Origin: a virus
DNA length: 20,464 nt
Virus record (IMG/VR): IMGVR_UViG_3300037140_000055
Coordinates: 1-20,464 of that record
Reading direction: 5' to 3' (one strand)
Shown piece after piece: positions 5,004-11,301 of this stretch (within the stretch, counting starts at the first letter, position 1; every line of letters begins with the position of its first letter). Position numbers and translations under genes: made by a program. Below the pieces are notes generated by a model. That model was not told the DNA's origin and did not search any database. It saw nothing but the letters and a program-made list of their open reading frames with translations.

Positions 5004-5261
5004 ATGCGCGCCTTCCATGGTGCGCGTGAAAATACGCTCGGTGCGGAGACTAATCTCGCGCCGGGCTTCAATCTTGTCTCACCGAAAGTCGCTGCGGCTA
5101 CAATGCACAACGATCTTGCGGATGACGTGAAACAAATTGCCGACGGAACGAAGAACGTTCCTATTCATCCGGCGCAAGTCGCTACCGAAGGATCAGATAA
5201 ACAGGGATACGGCGGCGACGCTGCGCAACACGATCCGACGGGGATTGGACGAGGCATGTGA
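5004..5261 (+). CDS. Hypothetical protein, 85 aa
   Basis: The first half reads like a folded segment (LGAETNLAPGFNLVSPKVAA then ATMHNDLADDVKQIADG). The second half is Gly/Asp-rich and includes NVPIHPAQVATEGSDKQGY. The VPxHP string recurs in the protein at 6218 (DVPVHPGLAPG). The start is ATG 5004 with a weak GGAG ten bases upstream. The stop overlaps the next start (TGATG, 5259-5263), arguing for coupled translation. No family is recognised. Confidence 0.65.
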   Translation: MRAFHGARENTLGAETNLAPGFNLVSPKVAAATMHNDLADDVKQIADGTKNVPIHPAQVATEGSDKQGYGGDAAQHDPTGIGRGM

Positions 5262-5446
5262 TGAAAGACGCAAGAGGGCACGGCAGCAACGGCAACGGTG
5301 GTGGAATTGCGCATCAAACCGGCGTCTACCAAATTGATTCGATGCTGACGCCGCTCGGTAATCGCACGCTGCAACATCCACGCGACAATGTTCAAAAAGG
5401 TGGGAACGCAGCCGGGCAATACTTGGCGCAAGGCGGAGATGATTGA
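5261..5446 (+). CDS. GHGS-family small protein 5, 61 aa
   Basis: It starts MKDARGHGSNGNGGG and is followed directly by the second family module GIAHQTGVYQIDSMLTPLG. It ends with a shortened form of the third block, NAAGQYLAQGG. The three modules are thus present in minimal form within 61 residues, which makes it a useful reference for defining the family. GAGG at 5251-5254 supports ATG 5261, while an in-frame GTG at 5258 is less likely. The stop overlaps the next start (TGATG at 5444). The function is unknown. Confidence 0.7.
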   Translation: MKDARGHGSNGNGGGIAHQTGVYQIDSMLTPLGNRTLQHPRDNVQKGGNAAGQYLAQGGDD

Positions 5447-5625
5447 TGGCCAACGTGGCAAGTGGCTCGACGACGGTCGCGGACGTGATCGTTCCGAAGG
5501 GAAATTTCGGACCATACCCCTCCAAGCGCCGAAAGCGGCGCGGGGGCTATGGCCAACAGATCACTGATGAAAGTGCTGCACTTACATTGGGGCAGGGGCA
5601 TCCGAAAAGTAGGGCATCAAAATGA
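5446..5625 (+). CDS. Small modular-family protein, 59 aa
   Basis: The N-terminus is MANVASGSTTVADVIVPKGN, followed by a very basic patch PSKRRKRRGG. The C-terminus, GYGQQITDESAALTLGQGHP then KSRASK, is a variant of the shared HAAxxLAxGxxKS block. ATG 5446 overlaps the preceding stop, and GGAG lies about eight bases upstream. The stop overlaps the next start (ATGA, 5622-5625). No fold is recognised. Confidence 0.65.
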   Translation: MANVASGSTTVADVIVPKGNFGPYPSKRRKRRGGYGQQITDESAALTLGQGHPKSRASK

Positions 5626-5741
5626 CAGCGCGCGCACCCCGTAAAAAAGTGATTAAAGTGAAACCGACGAAACCGACGAAGCCGGTGACGAAGCCGACGA
5701 AGTTGGCGAAGTTTATGAAGTGGTGGCTGACATGGGCTTGA
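5622..5741 (+). CDS. Tiny basic PTKP-repeat protein, 39 aa
   Basis: ATG 5622 overlaps the previous stop (ATGA). The product begins MTARAPRKKVIKVK and continues with four PTK(P) repeats (PTKPTKPVTKPTK) before an amphipathic end, LAKFMKWWLTWA. About a third of its residues are Lys or Arg, and the C-terminal Trp cluster could touch a membrane. Its frame overlaps the next gene by ten bases. Similar tiny Pro/Lys proteins exist in many genomes without a known role, so a repeat-driven chance frame cannot be excluded. Confidence 0.5.
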   Translation: MTARAPRKKVIKVKPTKPTKPVTKPTKLAKFMKWWLTWA

Positions 5742-5875
5742 TCCTTTTGATTATCGTACTTGTTCTGTTGTTCGGCGGCGGTGGATTTTACGCTGGCGGC
5801 GGTCGCGGTCTTGGTGGGGGTCTCGGTCTTATTCTGATCATCCTCTTGATCGTGTTTGTGCTCGGCGGGATTTGA
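5732..5875 (+). CDS. DUF3309-like small membrane protein, 47 aa
   Basis: There are two hydrophobic segments, MGLILLIIVLVLLFG (1-15) and GLILIILLIVFVLGG (about 31-46). Between them lies a Gly-rich loop with a Tyr and an Arg (GGGFYAGGGRGLGGG). The hydrophobic-GGG loop-hydrophobic plan and length fit DUF3309-like proteins, common in Rhizobiales genomes and of unknown function. It acts in the inner membrane. Two short membrane helices also suit a small holin, but no lysis enzyme is visible nearby. The start ATG 5732 has only a weak GGTGG ahead, and coupling to the overlapping gene at 5622 is likely. Confidence 0.65.
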   Translation: MGLILLIIVLVLLFGGGGFYAGGGRGLGGGLGLILIILLIVFVLGGI

Positions 5876-5876
5876 A

Positions 5877-6221
5877 ATGAAAGACGCGCAAGGTCACGGT
5901 AGCAATTCTAAAGGCGGCCAAGCGGCTGTCACATCGTGGCGGGCGGCACATCAAGAAGGAATTCGGCAATCGGTCCCCAGCTTGATTAAAGCGTTCGTGA
6001 AGAACGAAAGCGGCGAAGGCCGCTCTCTCGGGGAGCTTAAGAGCTACGATCCGGAGCCCACATCACGGCTTATCGGTGAAGGCATCGGCGCGGCGGCTTC
6101 GGGCGAACACGCAGGATTAGCAGAAGTCGGAAAAACGCTTATTCATCTGGCGCATTTCCTCGGGGTCTTGGGTGCGCTCGCATTAGTCGATCTGATGGCT
6201 CATTTGGTGGGGATAGCATGA
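5877..6221 (+). CDS. GHGS-family protein with hydrophobic C-terminus, 114 aa
   Basis: It starts MKDAQGHGSNSKGG, followed by the second module in the form WRAAHQEGIRQSVPSLIKAF. The last 35 residues are hydrophobic (LIHLAHFLGVLGALALVDLM), probably one membrane helix or a buried helical hairpin, unlike its paralogs. ATG 5877 lies one base after the previous stop. An upstream in-frame ATG at 5856 would overlap the membrane protein gene and break the family alignment, so I reject it. The stop overlaps the next start (ATGA, 6218). The function is unknown. Confidence 0.7.
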   Translation: MKDAQGHGSNSKGGQAAVTSWRAAHQEGIRQSVPSLIKAFVKNESGEGRSLGELKSYDPEPTSRLIGEGIGAAASGEHAGLAEVGKTLIHLAHFLGVLGALALVDLMAHLVGIA

Positions 6222-6643
6222 CACGTGGAACCGGATATTCTGGACCCAACTCGACGAAGCCAACTCAGCCGCAAGAGGACGATCTCGCCAATGAGGGCGG
6301 CACCGCTCCAGGCGGCACTGTAGCCTTCATGGGAGCGGCCTCGCAATGGTCAAGCTCGAACGCGGCGAACCGGAACAACTTTCCAGACCCGATCAAATCG
6401 GCGAAGATGATGCACTACGGACTCAAGGATGAAGCGCCCGCCGAAAAGGGTGATGTCCCGGTCCACCCAGGTCTCGCGCCCGGCTTGTTTCGAACCGCAC
6501 GCGACGCCAACTATGCCGCGCCGGACGGCGAGACAAACGTGAACGCCGCTGAAACTGGCGGTCATCCACTGTCGGCCAGCGGCAAGTCTCGCGGTGAGTC
6601 GCCCGAGATCGAAAATCAAGAAAGAGGTATGTACAAACCTTAA
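6218..6643 (+). CDS. Hypothetical protein, 141 aa
   Basis: This is a polar protein rich in Gly, Ala, Asn and Pro, with no membrane segment. Family-like pieces are IKSAKMMHYGLKDEAPAEKG (compare WGMKDQ at 4293) and DVPVHPGLAPG (compare VPIHPAQVA at 5004). The C-terminal end is rich in charged residues (GESPEIENQERGMYKP). GGGGA at 6209-6213 and the ATGA overlap support ATG 6218. It likely ends the coupled run that began at 4563. No known domain is recognised. Confidence 0.65.
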   Translation: MTRGTGYSGPNSTKPTQPQEDDLANEGGTAPGGTVAFMGAASQWSSSNAANRNNFPDPIKSAKMMHYGLKDEAPAEKGDVPVHPGLAPGLFRTARDANYAAPDGETNVNAAETGGHPLSASGKSRGESPEIENQERGMYKP

Positions 6644-6654
6644 AGGAGGCTAAG

Positions 6655-6879
6655 ATGTGGTCTGACGCAGCACGAGAGGCGGCTATAGCCGCGCGAAAGG
6701 GTGGTGGAATGGCAACGGAGCCACAGACTGCCGCAGAATTTGGTCAGCAGGTGTCTGATAAAAACGCCGCTGGCGCGCTCGCGCAAGGTGGCGCGAAGTC
6801 GGTTCCGGTCGCTGTTCATTCCGGCGCAACCGGGCGCAATCCCGCAACGGAAACGGGTTCGAGCGAATACCCGTGGTAA
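6655..6879 (+). CDS. Small modular-family protein, 74 aa
   Basis: It has a near-consensus ribosome binding site, AAAGGAGG (6642-6649), six bases ahead of ATG 6655. After a short helical start (MWSDAAREAAIAARKGGG), residues 27-60 hold the shared block as FGQQVSDKNAAGALAQGGAK then SVPVAVHSGATGR. That makes it the closest relative of the middle of the protein at 1904, though it lacks the GHGS leader. This shows the block can exist without the leader. The function is unknown. Confidence 0.75.
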   Translation: MWSDAAREAAIAARKGGGMATEPQTAAEFGQQVSDKNAAGALAQGGAKSVPVAVHSGATGRNPATETGSSEYPW

Positions 6880-6895
6880 TTTGAGGAGGCTTAAA

Positions 6896-7183
6896 ATGGC
6901 AGTTGATATCATTGGTTCAAAGATGCCGTCGTTTGCGTCTGATGTGAAGGCGCCTTCGGACAACAGGAAAACCGGCTACGGTCAGAACGGCTACATGGGC
7001 GCAAGTTCGGACACGGACTTGGGCAACCCAACCCGTAGCGCACTGAGCGTCGATCTTTTCCCCAACCCGCAAGTGGTCGTGGTCGATCAAACGCGAATAC
7101 TTCCGTCAGGGAATGTTCCTGATGCCGTTGGCATGGCGTCGGCGCGCGCCCGGCAACCCACTGCTCGCAAGGTAGGAATATGA
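6896..7183 (+). CDS. Hypothetical protein, 95 aa
   Basis: GAGGAGG (6883-6889) sits six bases ahead of ATG 6896, fixing the start. A much longer in-frame extension to 6701 overlaps the previous gene and is rejected. The sequence includes MAVDIIGSKMPSFASDVKAP, GYGQNGYMGASSDTDLGNPT and VDLFPNPQVVVVDQTRILPS. The last of these is probably beta-structured. The composition would suit a minor virion component, but there is no recognised domain. The stop overlaps the lipoprotein start (ATGA, 7180). Confidence 0.7.
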   Translation: MAVDIIGSKMPSFASDVKAPSDNRKTGYGQNGYMGASSDTDLGNPTRSALSVDLFPNPQVVVVDQTRILPSGNVPDAVGMASARARQPTARKVGI

Positions 7184-7293
7184 GGGCCGTCGCGCTCGTG
7201 ATCTTGGCCCTAATGCTCGGGGCATGTGGACCAGTGCGCCACTTCCCAATGTCGCCAGCATCGGAGTCGAACCATGTCGTTCGGAATGCCTGA
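7180..7293 (+). CDS. Tiny lipoprotein, 37 aa
   Basis: MRAVALVILALMLGACGPVR is a classic lipoprotein signal: one Arg, a hydrophobic stretch of ten residues and the lipobox LGAC with the acylated Cys at residue 16. After cleavage only 22 residues remain. Entry by ATGA overlap (7180-7183), with AGGA (7173-7176) four bases upstream, and a 20-base overlap with the next gene, suggests it is translated. Phage lipoproteins this short include Rz1-type spanins and superinfection-exclusion factors. There is no Rz partner here, so I leave the role open. Confidence 0.6.
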   Translation: MRAVALVILALMLGACGPVRHFPMSPASESNHVVRNA

Positions 7294-7570
7294 TCAGACC
7301 GGCGGCGACGCCCCGCCGTCTGCCCCCGCAGCTCCCATGCCAGGGGCCCTGACGCTTGGGAGTGCGAGTGCCAAGGGTACAGCAGTCGGAGCCGCTCCGC
7401 CTCCTGGTGGGGCTCCGCCGCCTCCTGCGGCCCCAGCGAGCCCGCCGGTCGGCGGACCATGGCAGGCTAACCCGGTTGTTGCGCCGCACATGGGCCAGCC
7501 ATCAATCGGTACGCACGCTTCCGCTTCGCCTCTTTTAAGGGGCAATCCGACCTTTGAGGTCGCCAGATGA
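7274..7570 (+). CDS. Pro/Ala-rich hypothetical protein, 98 aa
   Basis: A low-complexity middle (AAPPPGGAPPPPAAPASPPV, about 38-57) joins two less biased ends. The C-terminus reads NPVVAPHMGQPSIGTHASAS and then PLLRGNPTFEVAR. ATG 7274 is preceded by GGAG and overlaps the end of the lipoprotein gene by 20 bases. An in-frame GTG at 7226 is less likely. The protein is probably an extended, disordered linker or tether. No family is recognised. Confidence 0.6.
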   Translation: MSFGMPDQTGGDAPPSAPAAPMPGALTLGSASAKGTAVGAAPPPGGAPPPPAAPASPPVGGPWQANPVVAPHMGQPSIGTHASASPLLRGNPTFEVAR

Positions 7571-7589
7571 CTAACTTTACGAGGCATTC

Positions 7590-7778
7590 ATGGTGTTTGC
7601 TCCGATGGTTGTCCTGCACGATCTCACAGGCAAACCTTATTTTATTCAGATCGTTCACATCGCCGGTCGGCGCGCGGTGCCGCCGTTCGGGCATACCCTT
7701 GTGAGCTTCGACAATTGTGAGCCTTTGGAAGTTCGCGAGACCCTTGCGGAGATCGCGCAATTGATAAAAGACGCCTAG
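7590..7778 (+). CDS. Hypothetical protein, 62 aa
   Basis: This is a compact, well-mixed sequence unlike its low-complexity neighbours: MVFAPMVVLHDLTGKPYFIQ, IVHIAGRRAVPPFGHTLVSF, then ETLAEIAQLIKDA. It suggests a small alpha/beta domain of three strands and a terminal helix. GAGG seven bases upstream supports the ATG. Two hairpins follow the stop. I do not recognise the family. Confidence 0.65.
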   Translation: MVFAPMVVLHDLTGKPYFIQIVHIAGRRAVPPFGHTLVSFDNCEPLEVRETLAEIAQLIKDA

Positions 7779-7810
7779 CTCGAATGATCGAGCACACAAG
7801 CTGGCTTGTG
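7778..7810 (+). promoter_or_regulatory. Two back-to-back hairpins between the 62-aa gene and terS
   Basis: GCTCGA (7778-7783) / TCGAGC (7788-7793) with loop ATGA is followed at once by CACAAGC (7795-7801) / GCTTGTG (7804-7810). There is no T tract, so Rho-independent termination is unlikely. They could be an mRNA stabilising or processing site ahead of the packaging genes. Confidence 0.45.
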
Positions 7811-7832
7811 AGGTGCAAAAAGGAGACGCGGC

Positions 7833-8597
7833 ATGGCTGCGAATAAACCGAGTTGGCCGAAGTGCGGATGCATCGAGCGATGCGAACGTCTCAAGTGTCA
7901 GATGGCTGGAGGTCGAGACGCCTACAAACGCGCCGCCACGGCAGATAACAATCCGAAGCAAGGTATCGCCACTCGGAAATACTCCCCTCAATACCTCAAA
8001 AGTATCATCGCTGCCGCAGCAGATGTTCCGGCGGAGGCCGTCATCTGTAGGAAAGTGGGCATATCCCGTACCATGCTCCGGTATTGCCTAAAACGCAGCC
8101 AAGAGGGGCGCGCGGGGGATATGTTTGATGTTGAAGTCAAAGATGGCCACGCCGAACGCTTCCACATTCTATATGAGGACGCGATTGACGCGGGCTACGA
8201 CAGGCATCAACAACATGCTAACGATCTCGCTCTTGGCGCGGCACGCGAAGTTCTCGAACATCACGGTCGAGTCGTATATAAATCTGATCCGGTTCTTCTA
8301 TCCTTTGGGCTGAAAGGAGCAGACGCATATCTGTTGGATAAGGATGGAAGCCCTGTTCCTGAAACACGGCCTGTTGGTGGGGCAGTGCAAGCTGAGATGA
8401 CACGCTGGATTTTAACGCATGTTCGTCCGAAGCAGTACGGCACCAAGGTACAGGTCGAGCACGAGCATAAGGGAGGAATTGTTGTCGTCAGCGCGCCACT
8501 GACTCCTGACCAACTCGAAAAAACTTTCGGTGGCGGCCAGAAAATAGTCGATGTGGAGTTTGAAGCGCTGCCGCCACCCCCGGAGAAGAAGTCATGA
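7833..8597 (+). CDS. terS: Terminase small subunit, 254 aa
   Basis: It recognises the phage genome for packaging and hands it to the large subunit. It sits just ahead of terL with an ATGA overlap (8594-8597), the standard arrangement. A helix-turn-helix-like segment lies at about 67-87 (EAVICRKVGISRTMLRYCLK), followed by a helical oligomerisation region. The ending RWILTHVRPKQYGTKVQVEH (191-210) matches the 'RxPxxYGxxVxVEH' motif common near the C-terminus of such small subunits. Odd points are four Cys in the first 22 residues (C11, C13, C17, C22), a possible metal site, and an acidic/Pro-rich tail. An AAAGGAG site supports ATG 7833. Confidence 0.75.
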   Translation: MAANKPSWPKCGCIERCERLKCQMAGGRDAYKRAATADNNPKQGIATRKYSPQYLKSIIAAAADVPAEAVICRKVGISRTMLRYCLKRSQEGRAGDMFDVEVKDGHAERFHILYEDAIDAGYDRHQQHANDLALGAAREVLEHHGRVVYKSDPVLLSFGLKGADAYLLDKDGSPVPETRPVGGAVQAEMTRWILTHVRPKQYGTKVQVEHEHKGGIVVVSAPLTPDQLEKTFGGGQKIVDVEFEALPPPPEKKS

Positions 8598-11011
8598 GTT
8601 TCCCGACAGTCTATCGATGGCGGTTCAATGGCACTGAATACGTTCCAATTATTCTCGACGCATTCGGGAACGAGATGGAGTGTATTTGGGCCCCGCAAGC
8701 CGGGTCGCAAGCTGCGTTTCTATCGGCTACCGAGCTTGAAGTCATATTTGTCGGGACGCGCGGTGGATGCGGCAAGTCGGATGCTTTGCTTTTTTCATAT
8801 TTACAGCATGTCGGTCGCGGATGGGGCGGAGCCTGGAAAGGTATCATTCTGCGGCAGACGCATCCGATGTTGCGGGAATTCATTGACCGGACGAAGCGTT
8901 GGATACCCCGGATTTGGCCCAGCTCCGAATACAACGAAGTAAAATATCGTTGGACGTTTCCTAGCGGGGAGACACTCTATCTATCGCATCTCTCCGAACC
9001 TGTTGATTTCCATGAGTACCAAGGCCAGGAGTTCACATTCATTGGATTTGAAGAACTTGTGACGTGGCCAAATTTGGATTGCTACAAGCTCATGTTCTCT
9101 TGCTTGCGATCTCCGGTCCCTGGTATTCCTTTGATGATACGTTCGACGACCAACCCCTACGGACCCTCTCACAATCTCATCAAGAGCCGGTTCAATTTGC
9201 CAATCCCAAATGCGAAGTCCATGGCAAATCCAGACGGCGCGGTCATGGGGCCGCTCATCCCAGGCGAGGTCGATGAGAACGGTATTCAAGAACCGGATCG
9301 CCGTGTATTCCATGGACACATCCTGGAAAATAAACTCCTACTCAGGAGCAATCCAAGATATGTGGACAATCTGAAAGCCAGCGCCAAGAGCAAAGATTTG
9401 GAGCGGGCGTGGCTCGATGGTGATTGGGACATCACGGCAGGCGGCCTTCTCGATAACGTTTGGGCGAAGGCGAAGAAATTTGCTGTTCTGGAAGGGCTGT
9501 CGCCGCAAACGATCCCAGATGATTGGACAATTTTCAGAGCTTATGATCACGGGTATTCAGCACCGTTCGTTGTCCAGTGGTACGCTTTGAGCAATGGCAA
9601 CGATATTACCTTGGTAAATGGTAAGGTAAGATCGACTCGACGGGGCGATCTTTTTTTGGTCCGGGAATGGTATGGTTCGTCGGGCAAACCAAACGAAGGC
9701 ATGGAAATTCTAGCGCCCGAAATTGCCAAGGGTATTGTCGCACGCGAGATCGAGTGGGGCTGGCAACCCCCCGCCGGGGGTAAAAGCCGTGTCAAATCAG
9801 GACCGGCGGATACCGGAATTTTTGACGATGTGAATGGAGTCCACATCTCGGCGGACTTTGAAAAACCCGTTCACTTGAACAGCCGCAAATATCGAGGGAT
9901 CATATGGGAGCACGCGGATAAAGGAAAAAATTCTCGCGCGCTGGGTTGGGATCAGTTGCGGGAACGTTTGGACGCTACGGTGCCGCTTGAAGGCGTTGGT
10001 CGCGAGCGGCCGGGGCTTTTCGTTTCATCTGAATGCCACGCATGGCTGCGGACAGTCCCGGTCTTGCCGCGCGACGAAGCGCAGGTGGACGACTGTCCAA
10101 AGAATTGTGAGGACCATTGTTTTGTTGCCGGGACTATGGTGGATACAGAAGAGGGCTCTATTGCAATCGAGAAGTTACCTGTATCGGGGCGGCTACATTC
10201 ATTAGACCGTATTGAGCCATACTGTAACCCCCGACTAATTCAGCGAGAAGCACACGTTGTGCGATTGACGTTTAATGATGGACGGACTGTGGAATGCACA
10301 CCGGATCATAAATTCCTTGTAGATTTAGATGAATGGTGGTACGCAAAAGACTTACTCGGAAAGGAAGTCCTGTGCAGCCGATCATTATCAGCCAAACGAT
10401 CCAGGAATTTGAAGGAGTCCGCTACTACCTCTGCGGCAAATACTTTCAGCACAAAGGCAGTCGCCTCCATATTCGCGTGTGGGAGTATCACAAGGGACCT
10501 ATACCAGCGGGCCACCACATTCACCACAAACATACTCGCGCCCAAAATGGACCAAATGATCTGGAATGCCTCACCGCTGTTGAGCATGGCAGGGATCGGC
10601 ATGGGGCGGAGTCTGGAGAAAGAGGGCGGCAATATCTCCCACTTGCTCAGGCCGCTGCCGCAGCTTGGCACAGAACCGACGAGGGCCGTCAATGGCACTC
10701 GGAGCATTCTAAAAAGTTCATGCGGGAGCGTGTTGCAGATTGCGTATCGCTTAATTGCCAGCATTGCGGAGCGACCTTTTCCACGCCTCGATACGCCAGT
10801 GGTTTTGCAAAATTTTGCCACCCGAATTGTAAAGCGCGTGCGTTGCGTCGGCGTCGAAAACTTGCAAGAGCGACGTGACGTATATTGCTTGACTGTTCCG
10901 ACCAATCACACATTTTCGATTGAGGGCGGCATCCTCGTCGCGAATTGTGGGGATTGTTGCAGATATGCCTTGCGGTTCGAATATCAGCCAATGGTCAGCC
11001 GTCGAATTTGA
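8594..11011 (+). CDS. terL: Terminase large subunit precursor containing an intein, 805 aa (529 after splicing)
   Basis: This is the packaging motor ATPase and nuclease. The ATPase domain has Walker A GTRGGCGKS (54-62), Walker B FTFIGFEEL (about 147-155) and a coupling motif RSTTNPYG (183-190). The RNase-H-like nuclease has acidic residues at D318 (FRAYDHG) and D406 (ADTGIFDD). The third, D787, lies in CEDH|CGDCCRY, which is interrupted by the intein (residues 509-784). Mature exteins of 508 and 21 residues sum to 529, normal for this family. The portal follows at 11530. Splicing must occur for the nuclease to form, so packaging depends on it. Confidence 0.92.
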   Translation: MSFPTVYRWRFNGTEYVPIILDAFGNEMECIWAPQAGSQAAFLSATELEVIFVGTRGGCGKSDALLFSYLQHVGRGWGGAWKGIILRQTHPMLREFIDRTKRWIPRIWPSSEYNEVKYRWTFPSGETLYLSHLSEPVDFHEYQGQEFTFIGFEELVTWPNLDCYKLMFSCLRSPVPGIPLMIRSTTNPYGPSHNLIKSRFNLPIPNAKSMANPDGAVMGPLIPGEVDENGIQEPDRRVFHGHILENKLLLRSNPRYVDNLKASAKSKDLERAWLDGDWDITAGGLLDNVWAKAKKFAVLEGLSPQTIPDDWTIFRAYDHGYSAPFVVQWYALSNGNDITLVNGKVRSTRRGDLFLVREWYGSSGKPNEGMEILAPEIAKGIVAREIEWGWQPPAGGKSRVKSGPADTGIFDDVNGVHISADFEKPVHLNSRKYRGIIWEHADKGKNSRALGWDQLRERLDATVPLEGVGRERPGLFVSSECHAWLRTVPVLPRDEAQVDDCPKNCEDHCFVAGTMVDTEEGSIAIEKLPVSGRLHSLDRIEPYCNPRLIQREAHVVRLTFNDGRTVECTPDHKFLVDLDEWWYAKDLLGKEVLCSRSLSAKRSRNLKESATTSAANTFSTKAVASIFACGSITRDLYQRATTFTTNILAPKMDQMIWNASPLLSMAGIGMGRSLEKEGGNISHLLRPLPQLGTEPTRAVNGTRSILKSSCGSVLQIAYRLIASIAERPFPRLDTPVVLQNFATRIVKRVRCVGVENLQERRDVYCLTVPTNHTFSIEGGILVANCGDCCRYALRFEYQPMVSRRI
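10118..10945 (+). other. Intein in TerL, 276 residues
   Basis: The N-terminal block is CFVAGTMVDTEEGSIAIEKL beginning with the nucleophile C509 of the precursor. Block B has T61 and H64 (intein numbering) in GRTVECTPDHKFLV. The C-terminal block F/G reads DVYCLTVPTNHTF and GGILVAN before +1 Cys (C785). The penultimate residue is Ala rather than the usual His, as seen in some active inteins. Roughly intein residues 86-237 (10376-10828) have no Hint-fold features: this stretch is the shadow of an HNH endonuclease read in the -1 frame. The splicing part is thus about 125 residues, the size of a mini-intein. Confidence 0.9.
10372..10878 (+). CDS. HNH homing endonuclease nested out of frame in the intein, 168 aa
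   Basis: In the -1 frame relative to terL, the HNH module YYLCGKYFQHKGSRLHIRVW is followed by GPIPAGHHIHHKHTRAQNGP and NDLECLTAVEHGRDRH. This is the usual 'HHI...N....LE.LT..EH' core of homing nucleases. A Cys4-type zinc finger follows (CQHCGATF, then FCHPNC) with a basic tail RALRRRRKLARAT. The start is most likely GTG 10372, with AAGGAAG at 10361-10367. ATG 10333 in the same frame gives 181 aa but no ribosome site. The last 50 bases overlap the C-terminal splicing block. It would cut intein-less terL alleles and so spread the intein. Confidence 0.85.
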   Translation: MQPIIISQTIQEFEGVRYYLCGKYFQHKGSRLHIRVWEYHKGPIPAGHHIHHKHTRAQNGPNDLECLTAVEHGRDRHGAESGERGRQYLPLAQAAAAAWHRTDEGRQWHSEHSKKFMRERVADCVSLNCQHCGATFSTPRYASGFAKFCHPNCKARALRRRRKLARAT

Positions 11012-11065
11012 ACCTGTTGCGGCTGAGGCATAGATGTGGTTAATAGCCGTTTTTGGGGAACCGCC

Positions 11066-11287
11066 ATGGGCGAGAGAATTCACACAATTCGAATTGGCGA
11101 GGACGGCTATCCGGAGCCTGCACAAGCAAGGATGAACTACGGACCTAAGCGTAGTGCGTCCGAGCGGTATGATAGTGAAAATATAGGAACTGGCCCTAAT
11201 CCAGAAAAGCAAAGTGGCGGAGTTGAAGCCGTCTCGTGGAATGGGGTGCTCAGCGGCGAAGGTCGCCGAGGCTTCAAACAAAGCTAA
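11066..11287 (+). CDS. Hypothetical protein, 73 aa
   Basis: It starts MGERIHTIRIGEDGYPEPAQ and continues with polar, charged sequence to WNGVLSGEGRRGFKQS. GGGGAA (11056-11061) four bases ahead supports ATG 11066 over an in-frame GTG at 11036. Its place between terL and the portal gene, where many phages keep small head-assembly proteins, is the only functional hint. No domain is recognised. Confidence 0.6.
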   Translation: MGERIHTIRIGEDGYPEPAQARMNYGPKRSASERYDSENIGTGPNPEKQSGGVEAVSWNGVLSGEGRRGFKQS

Positions 11288-11301
11288 AGAGGGCGGTGTC
11301 G

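Noticed and set aside
5640-5720. Short tandem ACGAAGCCG-like repeats considered as a CRISPR or satellite
   Set aside because: The repeats are nine bases, coding (PTKP) and without spacers. This is codon-level repetition in a tiny Pro/Lys protein.
6909-7489. Overlapping minus-strand frames of 183 and 127 codons
   Set aside because: They are Arg/Pro-rich shadows of the Pro/Ala-rich gene at 7274 and its neighbour, which have good ribosome sites.
10306-10905. 199-codon minus-strand frame inside the intein
   Set aside because: It is antisense to the HNH gene. The HNH and zinc-finger motifs are clear on the + strand in one frame only.
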